Notes: generated from the letters alone by a model not told the origin. 64,000 nt of DNA from Bryobacteraceae bacterium (GCA_029975915.1 JARKOC010000542.1:241226-305225), one strand, 5' to 3'; counted from the stretch's first letter, positions 1-8,631 are shown. A program made the numbers and translations.

Positions 1-198
1 TACACATTGGCCATTCATCCACCGGTTGCCGACTCGCTCCGCCGACTCGCGCCCTTGCTACCCAACCGCGGCGCCGCCCGTCTGCTTGCCTCGCACCCGT
101 TCACGTCTATGGAATTCCTGGTTTCGCGCTGATTCACACTTGCCATCGGAAGCCCGCGAGCGATAAACCTGTTAAAGACCTGTCTGTCCAGAATCGCC

Positions 199-1617
199 AT
201 GACCACTGACAAAAGCGAACTCTACGCCCAGCGGCTGAACCGCTACGTGACCGCCGGCCGGAACATGAAGCCCGACCGTGTGCCCTTGCGCCCATTTGCC
301 GCCGAGTTCACCGCCACGCACTGCGGTATGACATGCCAGGAGGTCGCCCATGACTACAACAAGGCGTTCGAAGCCGTGATCCGTTGCTGCAACGATTACG
401 ACTGGGACGCCGTCGTGCCAAACATGGTCTATGTCTGGACCGGCCTCGCCCAGACCGCGGGACTTCGCTATTACGCCATCCCCGGCATCGACATCCCGCC
501 CGATGTCGCCTTTCAGTACAAGGAACCGCCCAACGACAATGCCTGGATGAAGCGCGAAGAGTACGACCAGTTGATCGAAGACCCAGTGCGCTTTCTCTAT
601 GAGGTTTGGTACCCGCGCGTCGCCGCCGAACTCGCCCCCACCGGCGCGCCGCACACCTTCCGCCACAACCTCGCCCTCGTCAAGAGCACCTGGGCCATGG
701 CATCCTACTTCAACGCCTTCGGACCGCAGCTTGAACGCATGAAGGCCGAGTGCGGAACCCCATCGTCGATCTGCGGCATGTTGAAAGCGCCGCTCGACGT
801 CCTGGGCGACAAGTTCCGCGGCTACGTCGGCCTCGCCTTCGATCTTATGGAAATCCCGGAAAAGGTCGAGGCCGCCTGCCATGCTCTCATGCCCCACCTG
901 CAATGGATTGCACTATCCGGTCTCGATCCCACCCGCAACATTCCGATCCCCATTTGGATGCACCGCGGTTGCGTCCCCTTCATCTCATACGACCAGTTCA
1001 ACCGCCTCTACTGGCCGACATTGAAACCCATCGTCGAATCCATCTGGGAGCGTGGCAATCAGGTTCTTTTCTATGCCGAGGGCAAGTGGGACGCCCATCT
1101 TGATGCATTCGCCGAACTCCCGGCGGGTTCGATCATATACCACATCGACCGCGGTGACCCCGTGCTGACGCAACAAAAACTAGGTAAGAAGTTCTGCACT
1201 TCTGGCGGCGTCCCTAACGCCTTGCTCTTCCTCGGCACGCCAGACCAGGTTCGCGACCGGTGCAAGTTTCTGATCGACACGCTAGGCCAGGACGGCGGCT
1301 ACATCATGGACGCCAGCGCCATCATGCAGAACGACGCCAAAGTGGAAAACGTCCGCGCCATGACGGAGTTCACGCGCGAATACGGAGTCTACAGCCGCCA
1401 GCCCAACTCCGCCCCGCCTCCGCCTCCGCCATCTGATCGTCTCAAGGCGCCCCCGGCTGTGATCCCGCGCGTTCCCGCCGGCGTCTGCTTCCCGTGGGAG
1501 GAGCGGCTGAAAGACATTCCGTCCATTCCAGGCGACCCGCTCCTGGCCCGCCGGATCTATGAGGACCTCGACGCCCTGGCCTACGTCTATATCTGGCACA
1601 TGGTTTTGAGTTTCTAG
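199..1617 (+). CDS. Uroporphyrinogen decarboxylase-like (URO-D superfamily) protein
   Basis: This 472-residue protein resembles the URO-D/MtaA/CmuA superfamily, TIM-barrel enzymes that include haem-pathway decarboxylases and corrinoid or thiol methyltransferases. The similarity lies in the central part (about residues 90-400), with the pattern MHRGCVPFIS, a glycine-rich AEGKWDAH stretch, and the C-terminal FLGTPDQVRDRCKFLID seen in family members. It is longer than housekeeping HemE (about 350) and ends in a proline-rich tail (about residues 402-425) followed by about 45 unmatched residues. It stands alone, so its substrate cannot be inferred; a methyltransferase-like role is as likely as decarboxylation. 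The ATG at 199 is the first in frame after a stop-rich stretch. Confidence 0.75.
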   Translation: MTTDKSELYAQRLNRYVTAGRNMKPDRVPLRPFAAEFTATHCGMTCQEVAHDYNKAFEAVIRCCNDYDWDAVVPNMVYVWTGLAQTAGLRYYAIPGIDIPPDVAFQYKEPPNDNAWMKREEYDQLIEDPVRFLYEVWYPRVAAELAPTGAPHTFRHNLALVKSTWAMASYFNAFGPQLERMKAECGTPSSICGMLKAPLDVLGDKFRGYVGLAFDLMEIPEKVEAACHALMPHLQWIALSGLDPTRNIPIPIWMHRGCVPFISYDQFNRLYWPTLKPIVESIWERGNQVLFYAEGKWDAHLDAFAELPAGSIIYHIDRGDPVLTQQKLGKKFCTSGGVPNALLFLGTPDQVRDRCKFLIDTLGQDGGYIMDASAIMQNDAKVENVRAMTEFTREYGVYSRQPNSAPPPPPPSDRLKAPPAVIPRVPAGVCFPWEERLKDIPSIPGDPLLARRIYEDLDALAYVYIWHMVLSF

Positions 1618-1714
1618 CCGGCGCCAGCTTCGACTGCTCTGTAAACTCTTCGCCTCGTGCAGAACCGGGCGCGGCCCTGGTGCGTACTCACCATCAAGCG
1701 GGAGGTGTGTCCAC

Positions 1715-3001
1715 ATGGTCTTCGTGTCGCCATCTACATCAACGGGCGGTTCCGGCAGCCGCGCGATGGTTCAATCTCTGTTTGTCTCCACTGTTTTGCT
1801 GTCCATCGTCTCCTGGTACACCACCTACATGGGCATGGCGCTCTACCTCAATGGCTGGTTCGCTTTCCTTGCCTCGCTCGGCATCCAATCGGCGCTCGTC
1901 CTGGTGGCCTGGCTCATCGGCTTCACCGAGACCCGCCGCCTCCTACTGACATCTGTCTATGCCATCACGGCCGTGGTGTCCATCGCCTTCTCCTATGTCA
2001 GCCTGTACACCTGGTTCTCGGCGCGGGAACGCCCGGCGCTGGTCCAGCGCGGTCTCTATGACACGATTTCAGCCTCCGCGGGGCAAGCCGAGCAGCAACT
2101 TTCGACCGCCATCCTGGAAGCCAAAAAGCATGTGGTCGCGCTCGACGAACTTACCGCCGCCGAAAAGCTTCACGGCCATATGGCCCGCGCCCAGGACTCC
2201 GATCCTTACCTGGCCCGCATCCGCGAGGCCGTCGCCCGGGAGGCCCAGACGTACGGCGATTCCTACAAGGAAGGCGCCGGCCAGGGCGTCCGCTACAGCG
2301 CGTTTGACCGCCACGCCAAGCTCGCCCGCCAGTCGCTCGAACAACTCACCGCGGCCCAGCAGTCGCTTTCCGCGTTCCGCACTCAGTTGAAACCGAACGA
2401 CCCCTCTGATGTCCAGATCCGCCGTTACCGCGAAGTCTACGACTCCATCCCCTGGGCCGAAGTCGATCAGCAAACCCATGCGGCAAAGGCAGAGCGGCCC
2501 CCAGTCCCCTCTCTCTCCGACCACCTGGACAAGACCGCATCCGGCCAGGAGGAACTGCTCCTGGCTTTCACCGAACTCGTTTCCGCCCCCACCGGCCGAC
2601 ATGTCTTCGCTTTCCTGCTGGCCACATTCATCGACGTGATCGTGTTCCTTCTGGCCTTCGCCTCAGGACCGTACTTCCACGGCGATCCCGAACAGCGCTG
2701 GCCGGCCGCGTCCGCCGCGCTCGACGGCGCCGACCCGCAGGTTTTCACGCGTGACTTCCTGCGCAAGTTCGAATCCGGCGCAGGCGGCTTGGCCGGTGTC
2801 GAGTTGCATAGCCTGACACCCGGGGAGCGCCAGTTCTGCATCCTGCTCGCGGGCAAGCAACTGGCCACGCTGGTGGAGCAGGATGGCGCGCCAAGGTATC
2901 TTCTGGATGAGAGAATCCACCGGCAACTGATCGAGTCGCTCGACGTCCGCGCCGCTTCACTTCGCACTTCACGCGTCGCAACCGCGCCGACCACTCCATG
3001 A
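1715..3001 (+). CDS. Multi-spanning membrane protein of unknown function
   Basis: I do not recognise this 428-residue protein. Four hydrophobic segments are visible at about residues 21-44, 48-70, 76-100 and 296-318. Between the third and fourth lies a long, charged, Ala/Gln/Glu-rich helical region (about 110-290) that looks like coiled coil. The C-terminal 110 residues are soluble. A good ribosome binding site (GGAGGTG) precedes the ATG at 1715. Topology suggests a helical domain held between membrane anchors, but no enzyme motif is visible. It lies between a URO-D-like gene and a convergent unknown gene. Confidence 0.7.
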   Translation: MVFVSPSTSTGGSGSRAMVQSLFVSTVLLSIVSWYTTYMGMALYLNGWFAFLASLGIQSALVLVAWLIGFTETRRLLLTSVYAITAVVSIAFSYVSLYTWFSARERPALVQRGLYDTISASAGQAEQQLSTAILEAKKHVVALDELTAAEKLHGHMARAQDSDPYLARIREAVAREAQTYGDSYKEGAGQGVRYSAFDRHAKLARQSLEQLTAAQQSLSAFRTQLKPNDPSDVQIRRYREVYDSIPWAEVDQQTHAAKAERPPVPSLSDHLDKTASGQEELLLAFTELVSAPTGRHVFAFLLATFIDVIVFLLAFASGPYFHGDPEQRWPAASAALDGADPQVFTRDFLRKFESGAGGLAGVELHSLTPGERQFCILLAGKQLATLVEQDGAPRYLLDERIHRQLIESLDVRAASLRTSRVATAPTTP

Positions 3002-3004
3002 ATG

Positions 3005-3050
3005 GCCTGGGCAGCCTCTACTGCTCAGGCGGCGCCCCTCAATCTTTCTT
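3005..3050 (+). terminator. Possible terminator hairpin between convergent genes
   Basis: An interrupted stem (GCCTG 3005-3009 with CAGGC 3026-3030, plus inner GCAG/CTGC) follows the stop codon at 3001 and precedes a T-rich stretch. The T-rich stretch is not directly adjacent to the stem, so termination is uncertain. Confidence 0.3.
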
Positions 3051-4148
3051 TCCAAGTTGACGATACAACTGGTGCATAAACGTCGCGTTGTCGCATTGAA
3101 CGTAGTGCATCTCCCCGCCCATGCGCGAGAAGCTCTTGCAAAAGCGAAGGTAGTACGCCGCATTGGTCTTCGGCGGTTCGCCTGCCGTCCAATCCCAGTT
3201 ACCGCTGTCCTGCAAATCCACAACATAGATTGAATGGCCGGAGACCGTCGGCCTGCCCGTCTGCAGCCGCAGGTTGTTGACGCAACTTAGACTCTTTTCA
3301 AAGACCTGTGGCGCCATGATTGCTGAACCGACGGAAAGAACCACGCCGCCGTCCAGCGTCTCCACCGAATCGCCGAAGAGCCGGAAATCCCATTCTGCCG
3401 CCCGGCCCACCACGCCGCCGTCGTAAACCGGATGATTGGCAATGATGTCGTAGCCGATGCCCGGATGGACCGTCATGGCCACGTCATGGCGGAACGCCTG
3501 TGCCAGGATCGACGCGTGCTTCCATTTGTGTTCGACCTTTACGCGTCCGGCAGCGATGCCCTGTCCGCGCATGATCCGCAACAGATCGGCGCGAGCCGCC
3601 GTCAAAGGATGGGATGGCTCACGTTGAATGGCCGATTCAAGCTCCTCGGGAGCCGGAAGATCCGCCCCGTCCTCGTGGATGTACCGCCCCAGCGAAGTCC
3701 CGTATCCCTCTCCCCTCAATCCGCCCGCCAGCAACGCCAGCATGATGTTCAGGCCGGTTTCATTCCAGGCTCCAAACGTGCCCGTGGCGACGTTTTCGCG
3801 TACGCTCTCTGTGGATCGGCCAAGCCAGGCGTACTCCCAGTCGTGAATCGTCCCGGCCCCATTCGTGGCCAGGTGAGTCAGCCAGCCTTTGGCCATCATG
3901 CGCTCCAGGATCGGCGCTGCGCCATTTCGCAGAAGATGGGCGCCGTACATCAGGATGACGCCCGAACCTCGCTCACGGGCCCTTCTGACGGCTGCGGCGC
4001 ATGCTCCAATCTGGCGTCTGGGCTCTTCGGCGCACGGAGGCGGATCGGACTCGGGATCGCGTAGGATTCCTTCAACCTGCGTCAGGCTCTTCCTCCCTGA
4101 CACGGGGAACACTTTCAACTTCGTCCAATCTTGTTTTGGAGGCCGCAT
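3039..4148 (-). CDS. Conserved protein of unknown function
   Basis: This protein is about 369 residues long from the chosen start. It has a well-ordered, enzyme-like sequence with the pattern YGAHLLRNGAAPILERM, then TNGAGTIHDWE, and later NIGSA-like LSVGSAIMAPQVFEKSL. These glycine-rich segments suggest a nucleotide- or sugar-phosphate-binding alpha/beta fold, vaguely recalling deoxyhypusine-synthase-like proteins, but the catalytic lysine motif of that family is not visible. The reading frame continues upstream to 4220; I prefer the ATG at 4148 (MRPPKQDW) because the extra residues look non-conserved, but no start has a good ribosome binding site. It is convergent with the membrane-protein gene and divergent from the methyltransferase-like gene. 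Confidence 0.65.
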   Translation of the reverse strand: MRPPKQDWTKLKVFPVSGRKSLTQVEGILRDPESDPPPCAEEPRRQIGACAAAVRRARERGSGVILMYGAHLLRNGAAPILERMMAKGWLTHLATNGAGTIHDWEYAWLGRSTESVRENVATGTFGAWNETGLNIMLALLAGGLRGEGYGTSLGRYIHEDGADLPAPEELESAIQREPSHPLTAARADLLRIMRGQGIAAGRVKVEHKWKHASILAQAFRHDVAMTVHPGIGYDIIANHPVYDGGVVGRAAEWDFRLFGDSVETLDGGVVLSVGSAIMAPQVFEKSLSCVNNLRLQTGRPTVSGHSIYVVDLQDSGNWDWTAGEPPKTNAAYYLRFCKSFSRMGGEMHYVQCDNATFMHQLYRQLGKKD

Positions 4149-4383
4149 ACTTCCGGTATAGCGCATCACGGCGGTTCTACACTGGCGCGCCGGGAGGTTT
4201 CCCAGCATGGCAGGGACCACGCCGGCTTCGTCTTCAGTCTGATCGAAGCGCCGCCGCTGGCCGGATCAGTCCGGCTGACATGGACAGGGCTCGAAAAGTC
4301 CGCTGCTGCACCGGTGGCTGCAATTGCCTGTTCCGTTCGGCGCCCAACTGTTGTATGTTTTCATCCACGGGAGATTCAAACAA

Positions 4384-4944
4384 ATGAGAACCGCTGCGCT
4401 TCTGCTCTGCACTGCCGCTGCTCTGTTGACGGCCCCGGCCGTCCATGCCCAGGATGACTATCCTTACGGCAACGGTCTTTCGGTTCCCTATGTGCCGACC
4501 CCGATGAGCGTGGTCCGCGGGATGCTGGAAACAGCCAAGGTGACCAAGAACGACCTCGTCATCGACCTGGGCTGCGGCGACGGCCGCATTGTCGTCATGG
4601 CCGCCAGCGAATTTGGCGCTCGCGGCATCGGCTATGACCTCGATCCTGTCCGTATCGGCGAAGCCGAGGCAAACGCCAGGTCGGCCAAGGTCGAGGACCG
4701 CGTCAAGTTCATCAAGAAAGATCTGTTCGAGGCCGATATCAAGGACGCCACAGTGGTCACACTGTATCTGCTGCCATCAGTGAACGAAAAGCTCATGCCC
4801 CGGCTGATGGGGGAACTGAAGCCTGGCACGCGGATCGTCTCGCACAGCTTCCGGATGGGGCAGTGGGCGCCGGAGGTGACCAAGGACATCGACGGCCGGA
4901 CAATCTACATGTGGACAGTCAAGCCGCGTCAGGAAACCAAGTGA
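4384..4944 (+). CDS. Exported class I SAM-dependent methyltransferase-like protein
   Basis: The 186-residue product starts with a typical signal peptide (MRTAALLLCTAAALL, cleavage near AVHA-QDD). A Rossmann methyltransferase core follows, with motif I VIDLGCGDGRIV and an acidic residue at the end of strand 2 (GYDLDP). The start at 4384 is chosen over an upstream in-frame ATG at 4324 because it has GGGAG upstream and gives a clean signal peptide. Methyltransferases use cytoplasmic S-adenosylmethionine, so an exported version is odd. Either the protein is retained by its N-terminus or it has a non-catalytic periplasmic role. Similar proteins with leader peptides occur in other bacteria. Confidence 0.8.
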   Translation: MRTAALLLCTAAALLTAPAVHAQDDYPYGNGLSVPYVPTPMSVVRGMLETAKVTKNDLVIDLGCGDGRIVVMAASEFGARGIGYDLDPVRIGEAEANARSAKVEDRVKFIKKDLFEADIKDATVVTLYLLPSVNEKLMPRLMGELKPGTRIVSHSFRMGQWAPEVTKDIDGRTIYMWTVKPRQETK

Positions 4945-4971
4945 GACTGAACGGCGCCTGACGGGCTGGCG

Positions 4972-5583
4972 CTACCCGCCCGTCTTTGGCTGGTTGGGTT
5001 GCCACAAGACTTCAGCCGTGCCCGTGGCCGCGCTCGTGTATCTGCTTTGCACAAACAGAAGATCGCTGAGCCGGTTCAGATAACGGATGTTGACAGCCTC
5101 GGCGGCCGTTTCGTGGTCAAGCGCCACCACCAAGCGCTCTGCCCGGCGGCAGACGGTCCGGCAAATGTGGAGTTGCGCGTTGAGAGCCGACCCGCCGGGA
5201 AGCACAAAGCTCCGCAATTCGGGCAGGCCGGCGTTCATTTCGTCGATTTCCCGCTCGAGTTGAGCAATCCCGGCCTCGGTCACCCGCGGTTGTTGCGGGC
5301 CGACATCCGCGGGAAGAGTCGCGAGGACTGAACCCAGGTTGAACAGTTCATGCTGGATTCGCGTCAGCGATTGCCGCAGCAGGTCCAGTTCGGGCTCAGT
5401 TGCCAGGGCCAGGGCCATGCCGATGTGGCTGTTGAGTTCATCCACAGTGCCGTAGCACTCCAGTCTTAACTCATCCTTACCTACCCTTTGCCCGCCAACC
5501 AGGCAGGTCTGCCCCGTGTCGCCTGTCTTTGTGTAGATCCTGTTCAGCGCCAGCACAGGTTCCCTGAATGGTTTCTCGTCCAT
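4972..5583 (-). CDS. Cob(I)alamin adenosyltransferase, PduO type
   Basis: This is an ATP:cob(I)alamin adenosyltransferase of the PduO/MMAB family, which transfers the 5'-deoxyadenosyl group of ATP to reduced cobalamin to make coenzyme B12. The N-terminal ATP-binding signature YTKTGDTGQT is intact at about residues 17-26. The C-terminal helices carry RRAERLVVAL and YLNRLSDLLFV, the conserved family region. Length (203 residues) is normal. It is monocistronic on the minus strand. A sequence resembling the B12 box of cobalamin riboswitches lies about 155 bases upstream (separate entry). Confidence 0.93.
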   Translation of the reverse strand: MDEKPFREPVLALNRIYTKTGDTGQTCLVGGQRVGKDELRLECYGTVDELNSHIGMALALATEPELDLLRQSLTRIQHELFNLGSVLATLPADVGPQQPRVTEAGIAQLEREIDEMNAGLPELRSFVLPGGSALNAQLHICRTVCRRAERLVVALDHETAAEAVNIRYLNRLSDLLFVQSRYTSAATGTAEVLWQPNQPKTGG

Positions 5584-5736
5584 CTTGAATCTACTATTCT
5601 AGGATGCTCCTCGACCCAGTCTCGGTCATCTGAATTGTTCAATTTCAAAACGAATGCCGCCGGAACGACTATACTGAAGACGGAACCGCCTTCTGACGAT
5701 AGATTCGCAGGTCGGGGCGGATGGCCAGGGTATCCC

Positions 5737-5752
5737 GGCTGGTCTTCCGGCT
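5737..5752 (-). promoter_or_regulatory. B12-box-like sequence upstream of the cobalamin adenosyltransferase
   Basis: On the minus strand the segment AGCCGGAAGACCAGCC matches most of the B12 box of cobalamin riboswitches (consensus approximately rAGYCMGgAgACCkGCC; 13 of 17 positions counting the preceding base). It sits 154 bases before the adenosyltransferase start. The other conserved parts of the riboswitch (GGTGmGAATCC and GCCACTG-GGGAAGG elements) are not evident upstream, so this may be coincidence. Confidence 0.25.
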
Positions 5753-5925
5753 GAGACACGATGAGAGTGGCCCGCGTATCATCGGAGACGCCGGCTGATA
5801 AAAGCGATCAACGCGGGCACCCGAGGGACGCTTGAGATGCAAGCTGCCGCGCTCCTTTCGAGCGCCTTTGAAACAGGTTGGTTGCAGAATATGGCGGCCG
5901 AATGGAGATGAGACTCCGCGTAAAC

Positions 5926-6147
5926 GTTTAACGGCGACGAGAAAGTAAGGCGGTCCATAAGCCGCCGCAAGCGGCACGGTCCTGGAAACGGACGCCGCAA
6001 CACAGGAACAAACGGAGGTCGGCGAGGCCGATGGCAACGGCGCACCCGGAACGAAGCGAGCGGATGACTTCCGCTGGGCGCTTCGACTGCCAGGCATAAC
6101 CGGCGAAGCCATTCGCCCCGCCCGCCCCAGAGAACAATTTGTTAGGA
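5926..6147. other. Highly structured non-coding region upstream of the NYN-domain gene
   Basis: The gap 5584-6163 has no convincing gene. Its right half is packed with stem-loops: TCGGC/GCCGA (6019-6031), a 12-bp stem with one 3-base bulge (6052-6063 with 6071-6085), GGCGAA/TTCGCC with a 4-base loop (6102-6117), and GGCGG/CCGCC (5949-5966). The region is bounded by GTTTAAC (5926-5932) and GTTAGGA (6141-6147), heptamers close to the core sites of integron attC elements. It could be a structured 5' leader of the downstream gene, a small RNA, or an oversized attC-like palindrome. The strand of any RNA is not determined. Confidence 0.4.
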
Positions 6148-6163
6148 TTTTGATTCAACTACC

Positions 6164-7549
6164 ATGCATGACCGACTCACCATCGCGGTGTTTGTCGATT
6201 ACGACAACATCGAAATCGGCGTGAAGTCCACGCTGCGGCGCGACTTCGACGTCGCGCTCGTCTTAGACGCGCTCAAGGAGCGCGGCGACATCGTCGCCAA
6301 ATTCGCCTACGCCAACTGGAGCAGGCAGGAAGGCGCTACCCGCCAGATGGCCGAGAACGCCGTCCAGATGGTCCAGCGCATCCCATCGCCGCGCGGCGAC
6401 AAGAACGGGGCCGACATTAACTTGGCCCTCGATGCCTTGGAGATGGCCTTCACTCACGACCACGTGAACGCCTTCGCCGTCGTCAGCGGCGACTCGGACT
6501 TCATCCCGCTCGTCAACAAGCTGAAGGAATATGGCAAGACCGTCTTTGTCGTCGGTGGCCGGGCGTTCACCTCGACCATCCTCCAGCAGAACTGCCACGA
6601 GTTCATCAGCTTCGAATCGCTGCTCAACGTCGATCCTTCCCAGGTCCAGCCGATGCCTCAGCCGCAAGCCCAGCGTGACGACCGCGACCGGGGCGACCGC
6701 AACCGGTTCCGGAAGGATCGCGAAGAGCGGCGCCGCGAGCGTGAAGAGCGCCGCGAGAAGGACCGTGAGCAACAGCAACAACAGCAGCAGAACCGTCCGG
6801 CTCCGCTGGATCTGATCCTGGCCATGCCACTGGTCGAGCGTGCCCTGCACGTGCTCGAACGCCGCAATGTTCAGCCGCAACTCGGCCTGCTGAAATCCAC
6901 CATGCTTCAACTGGACTCGGCATTCAATGAATCCGCCTATGGCGCGCGCAGCTTCTCGGATTTCATCGAGAGACTGAAGAAAGCCGACTTCGTGCAGGTG
7001 AAGGGTGGCGGCGGCCGCTGGTTCATCGAACGCAAGCACCATCCGCAGAACGATAAGCCCATGCCGCGGCCCGAAGAGGCGCTCGAGCACCTGCGCGAGG
7101 TCCTCGAAATCCACCGGATCGATTTCGAATACGACGGCGGCCGTGCTGTCGACGAACTCGAAACCTGGATGAAGGAAGAGTTCGCCGACTTCGACCACAT
7201 GCGATACGGCTTCCCCGGCTTCATCGAGTTCCTCAATTTCGCACAGGATCGTTTGGTTGTGAGGCTCGAGCCGAACGCTGAATCCGGGCTGATCGTCCAC
7301 CTCGGCGCGGAGTTCTATCCACCCGCTCCGCCGGAGAAGGAGATGAAAGAGGAGGATCTGCTCACCGAGCACGATTTCGTCCAGCCCATCGTCCGGGGCC
7401 AACCGACGGCAACGGGAGAGATCCCTCTGCCCGAGGAGGAACCCAAACCGAAGAAGCGCGCTCCGGCCCGGAAGAAGGCAGCCGCCTCAACTGCCACCGC
7501 CGGGGCGGCCAAAGCTCCGCGCAAGTCGCGCCGTAAGAAAGCCGAATAA
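6164..7549 (+). CDS. NYN domain / OST-HTH (LOTUS) putative RNase
   Basis: The first about 150 residues form an NYN (PIN-like) nuclease domain: FVDYDNIE near residue 11, KNGADINLALD (about 80-90) and SGDSDF (108-113) supply the acidic metal-binding residues D12, D84, D110 and D112. A charged Arg/Glu/Gln linker (about 170-215) leads to an OST-HTH/LOTUS-type winged helix (about 220-290, ending GGGGRWFIE), with a second similar segment around 300-370. A Lys/Ala-rich tail (about 430-461) could bind nucleic acid. The family is thought to bind and cleave RNA; the target is unknown. The start is the first ATG after the structured region; its ribosome binding site is weak. RidA follows after 12 bases. 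Confidence 0.88.
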   Translation: MHDRLTIAVFVDYDNIEIGVKSTLRRDFDVALVLDALKERGDIVAKFAYANWSRQEGATRQMAENAVQMVQRIPSPRGDKNGADINLALDALEMAFTHDHVNAFAVVSGDSDFIPLVNKLKEYGKTVFVVGGRAFTSTILQQNCHEFISFESLLNVDPSQVQPMPQPQAQRDDRDRGDRNRFRKDREERRREREERREKDREQQQQQQQNRPAPLDLILAMPLVERALHVLERRNVQPQLGLLKSTMLQLDSAFNESAYGARSFSDFIERLKKADFVQVKGGGGRWFIERKHHPQNDKPMPRPEEALEHLREVLEIHRIDFEYDGGRAVDELETWMKEEFADFDHMRYGFPGFIEFLNFAQDRLVVRLEPNAESGLIVHLGAEFYPPAPPEKEMKEEDLLTEHDFVQPIVRGQPTATGEIPLPEEEPKPKKRAPARKKAAASTATAGAAKAPRKSRRKKAE

Positions 7550-7561
7550 CAGGAGTCAAGC

Positions 7562-7945
7562 ATGATCGAACGCATCTTTCCGCCTGAATCGCCGTCGCCG
7601 CGGGGGCCCTATTCCCCGGTGATTCGCGCAGGGAACTTCGTGTTCGTCTCAGGGCAGGGTCCGGTGGACCCTGCCACCGATCAGATGTCCTACGGCGACA
7701 TCCAGCACGAAACGCGCATCACTCTGGGCAACGTGAAACGCCTGCTGGCGTCGGCCGGAGCGACGCCTGCTGATGTCGTGAAGGTCAACGTTTACCTTCG
7801 CGACGGCAACCACTTCGGGGCGATGAACGAGGTCTACCGCGAATTCTTCGGAGAGCGATTCCCGACGCGGACAACGGTCGCTGTTGCTTTCGCCGACCCG
7901 AAGATGCTGATCGAAATCGATTGCATCGCCTACTGTCCCCGCTGA
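7562..7945 (+). CDS. ridA: RidA family reactive enamine/imine deaminase
   Basis: This 127-residue protein of the YjgF/YER057c/UK114 family hydrolyses reactive 2-aminoacrylate-type intermediates released by PLP enzymes. It shows the family hallmarks: GPYSPVIRAGNFVFVSGQ near the N-terminus, the helix with NVKRLLASAGAT, and the substrate-binding arginine in FPTRTTVAV (about residue 105). AGGAG lies 8 bases before the ATG. It probably shares a transcript with the upstream NYN gene. Its 3' end overlaps the convergent DUF2167 gene by 16 bases. Confidence 0.92.
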   Translation: MIERIFPPESPSPRGPYSPVIRAGNFVFVSGQGPVDPATDQMSYGDIQHETRITLGNVKRLLASAGATPADVVKVNVYLRDGNHFGAMNEVYREFFGERFPTRTTVAVAFADPKMLIEIDCIAYCPR

Positions 7946-8631
7946 CGCCACATCCGGATGCCCAGAGCCGCCGCCAGTGCGGCGGCCAACGCGGCCACCC
8001 ACGATGAGCGTGTGCCGGTGGAGTCTTCGTAGGACTCCCCCGGGCGCCACGTGAAGGCGTCGATCAGCCGCCCGGCGCTGGACGTATCCGCCCCTTGCTC
8101 GCTCACCAGTTCAATCTCAATCAAGCCGCGGCGTCCAAGGAGGTATGTGAACCTGTTTGCCACCTGCCGGCCGCCGCTCTCCTGCGAGTGGAGCACGAAT
8201 TCCAAACGCCCGGTTTCCGCATGGAAAACCGGCCTTTCGGCCCAGTCTACTATTTCCAGCGTTTCCCGGCCGCTGTGTCGCCGGTCGAGGTTGGCGGAGG
8301 CGCTACCCAATCGGATCGCCTCGGCGATTTGCGCCGGGTCGGGGCGCTTGGCGTCGAAGCCGAGAGACTCGTACGTCCGCCATGTGATGACGGCGAACCA
8401 GTCCAGACGGACGGGTCCGGCAATGGCCGCCTCGCCTCCTGATGCCGGGTTGCCCGTGAACTCAAGAAACCGGCGGGCCTCTTTGCCTCCAGCCCAGATC
8501 AGACCTTTTGGGATGCTCACCCTGGCGGCCGGACCGGCATCCTTGACCAGCGGTCCAAACTCCCAGCGGATCTCGGGCGCCGGTTGCGGCTCCCCAGCCA
8601 TGAACGCCAGGAGGATGAAACACAACCGCAT
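7930..8631 (-). CDS. DUF2167 family membrane-anchored protein
   Basis: The 233-residue product has a signal peptide and a single hydrophobic segment at the C-terminus (SSWVAALAAALAAALGI) before a basic end, giving a periplasmic domain with a C-terminal anchor. The core matches DUF2167: ETLEIVDWAERPVFHAET, then NRFTYLLGRRGLIEIELV and FTWRPGESYEDSTG. Function is unknown. It is the last of four same-strand genes beginning with the Ppx/GppA gene, 4 bases after the second CHAD gene, so it may belong to that unit. Confidence 0.72.
   Translation of the reverse strand: MRLCFILLAFMAGEPQPAPEIRWEFGPLVKDAGPAARVSIPKGLIWAGGKEARRFLEFTGNPASGGEAAIAGPVRLDWFAVITWRTYESLGFDAKRPDPAQIAEAIRLGSASANLDRRHSGRETLEIVDWAERPVFHAETGRLEFVLHSQESGGRQVANRFTYLLGRRGLIEIELVSEQGADTSSAGRLIDAFTWRPGESYEDSTGTRSSWVAALAAALAAALGIRMWRQRGQ

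Noticed and set aside
172..903. Long minus-strand open frame opposite the URO-D-like gene
   Set aside because: It is antisense to a well-supported gene, has low-complexity composition typical of GC-rich shadow frames and no start signal.
5926..6147. RNase P RNA
   Set aside because: Some short similarities to conserved segments were seen, but the ACAGAACCCGGCTTA-type segment and overall P4 pairing are missing.
5669..6158. Short minus-strand frames in the gap before the NYN gene
   Set aside because: Frames break repeatedly, lack ribosome binding sites, and the region is better explained by stem-loop structure.
6263..7402. 379-residue antisense frame opposite the NYN gene
   Set aside because: It mirrors the codon pattern of the plus-strand gene, with leucine runs from the CAG repeat; no independent support.
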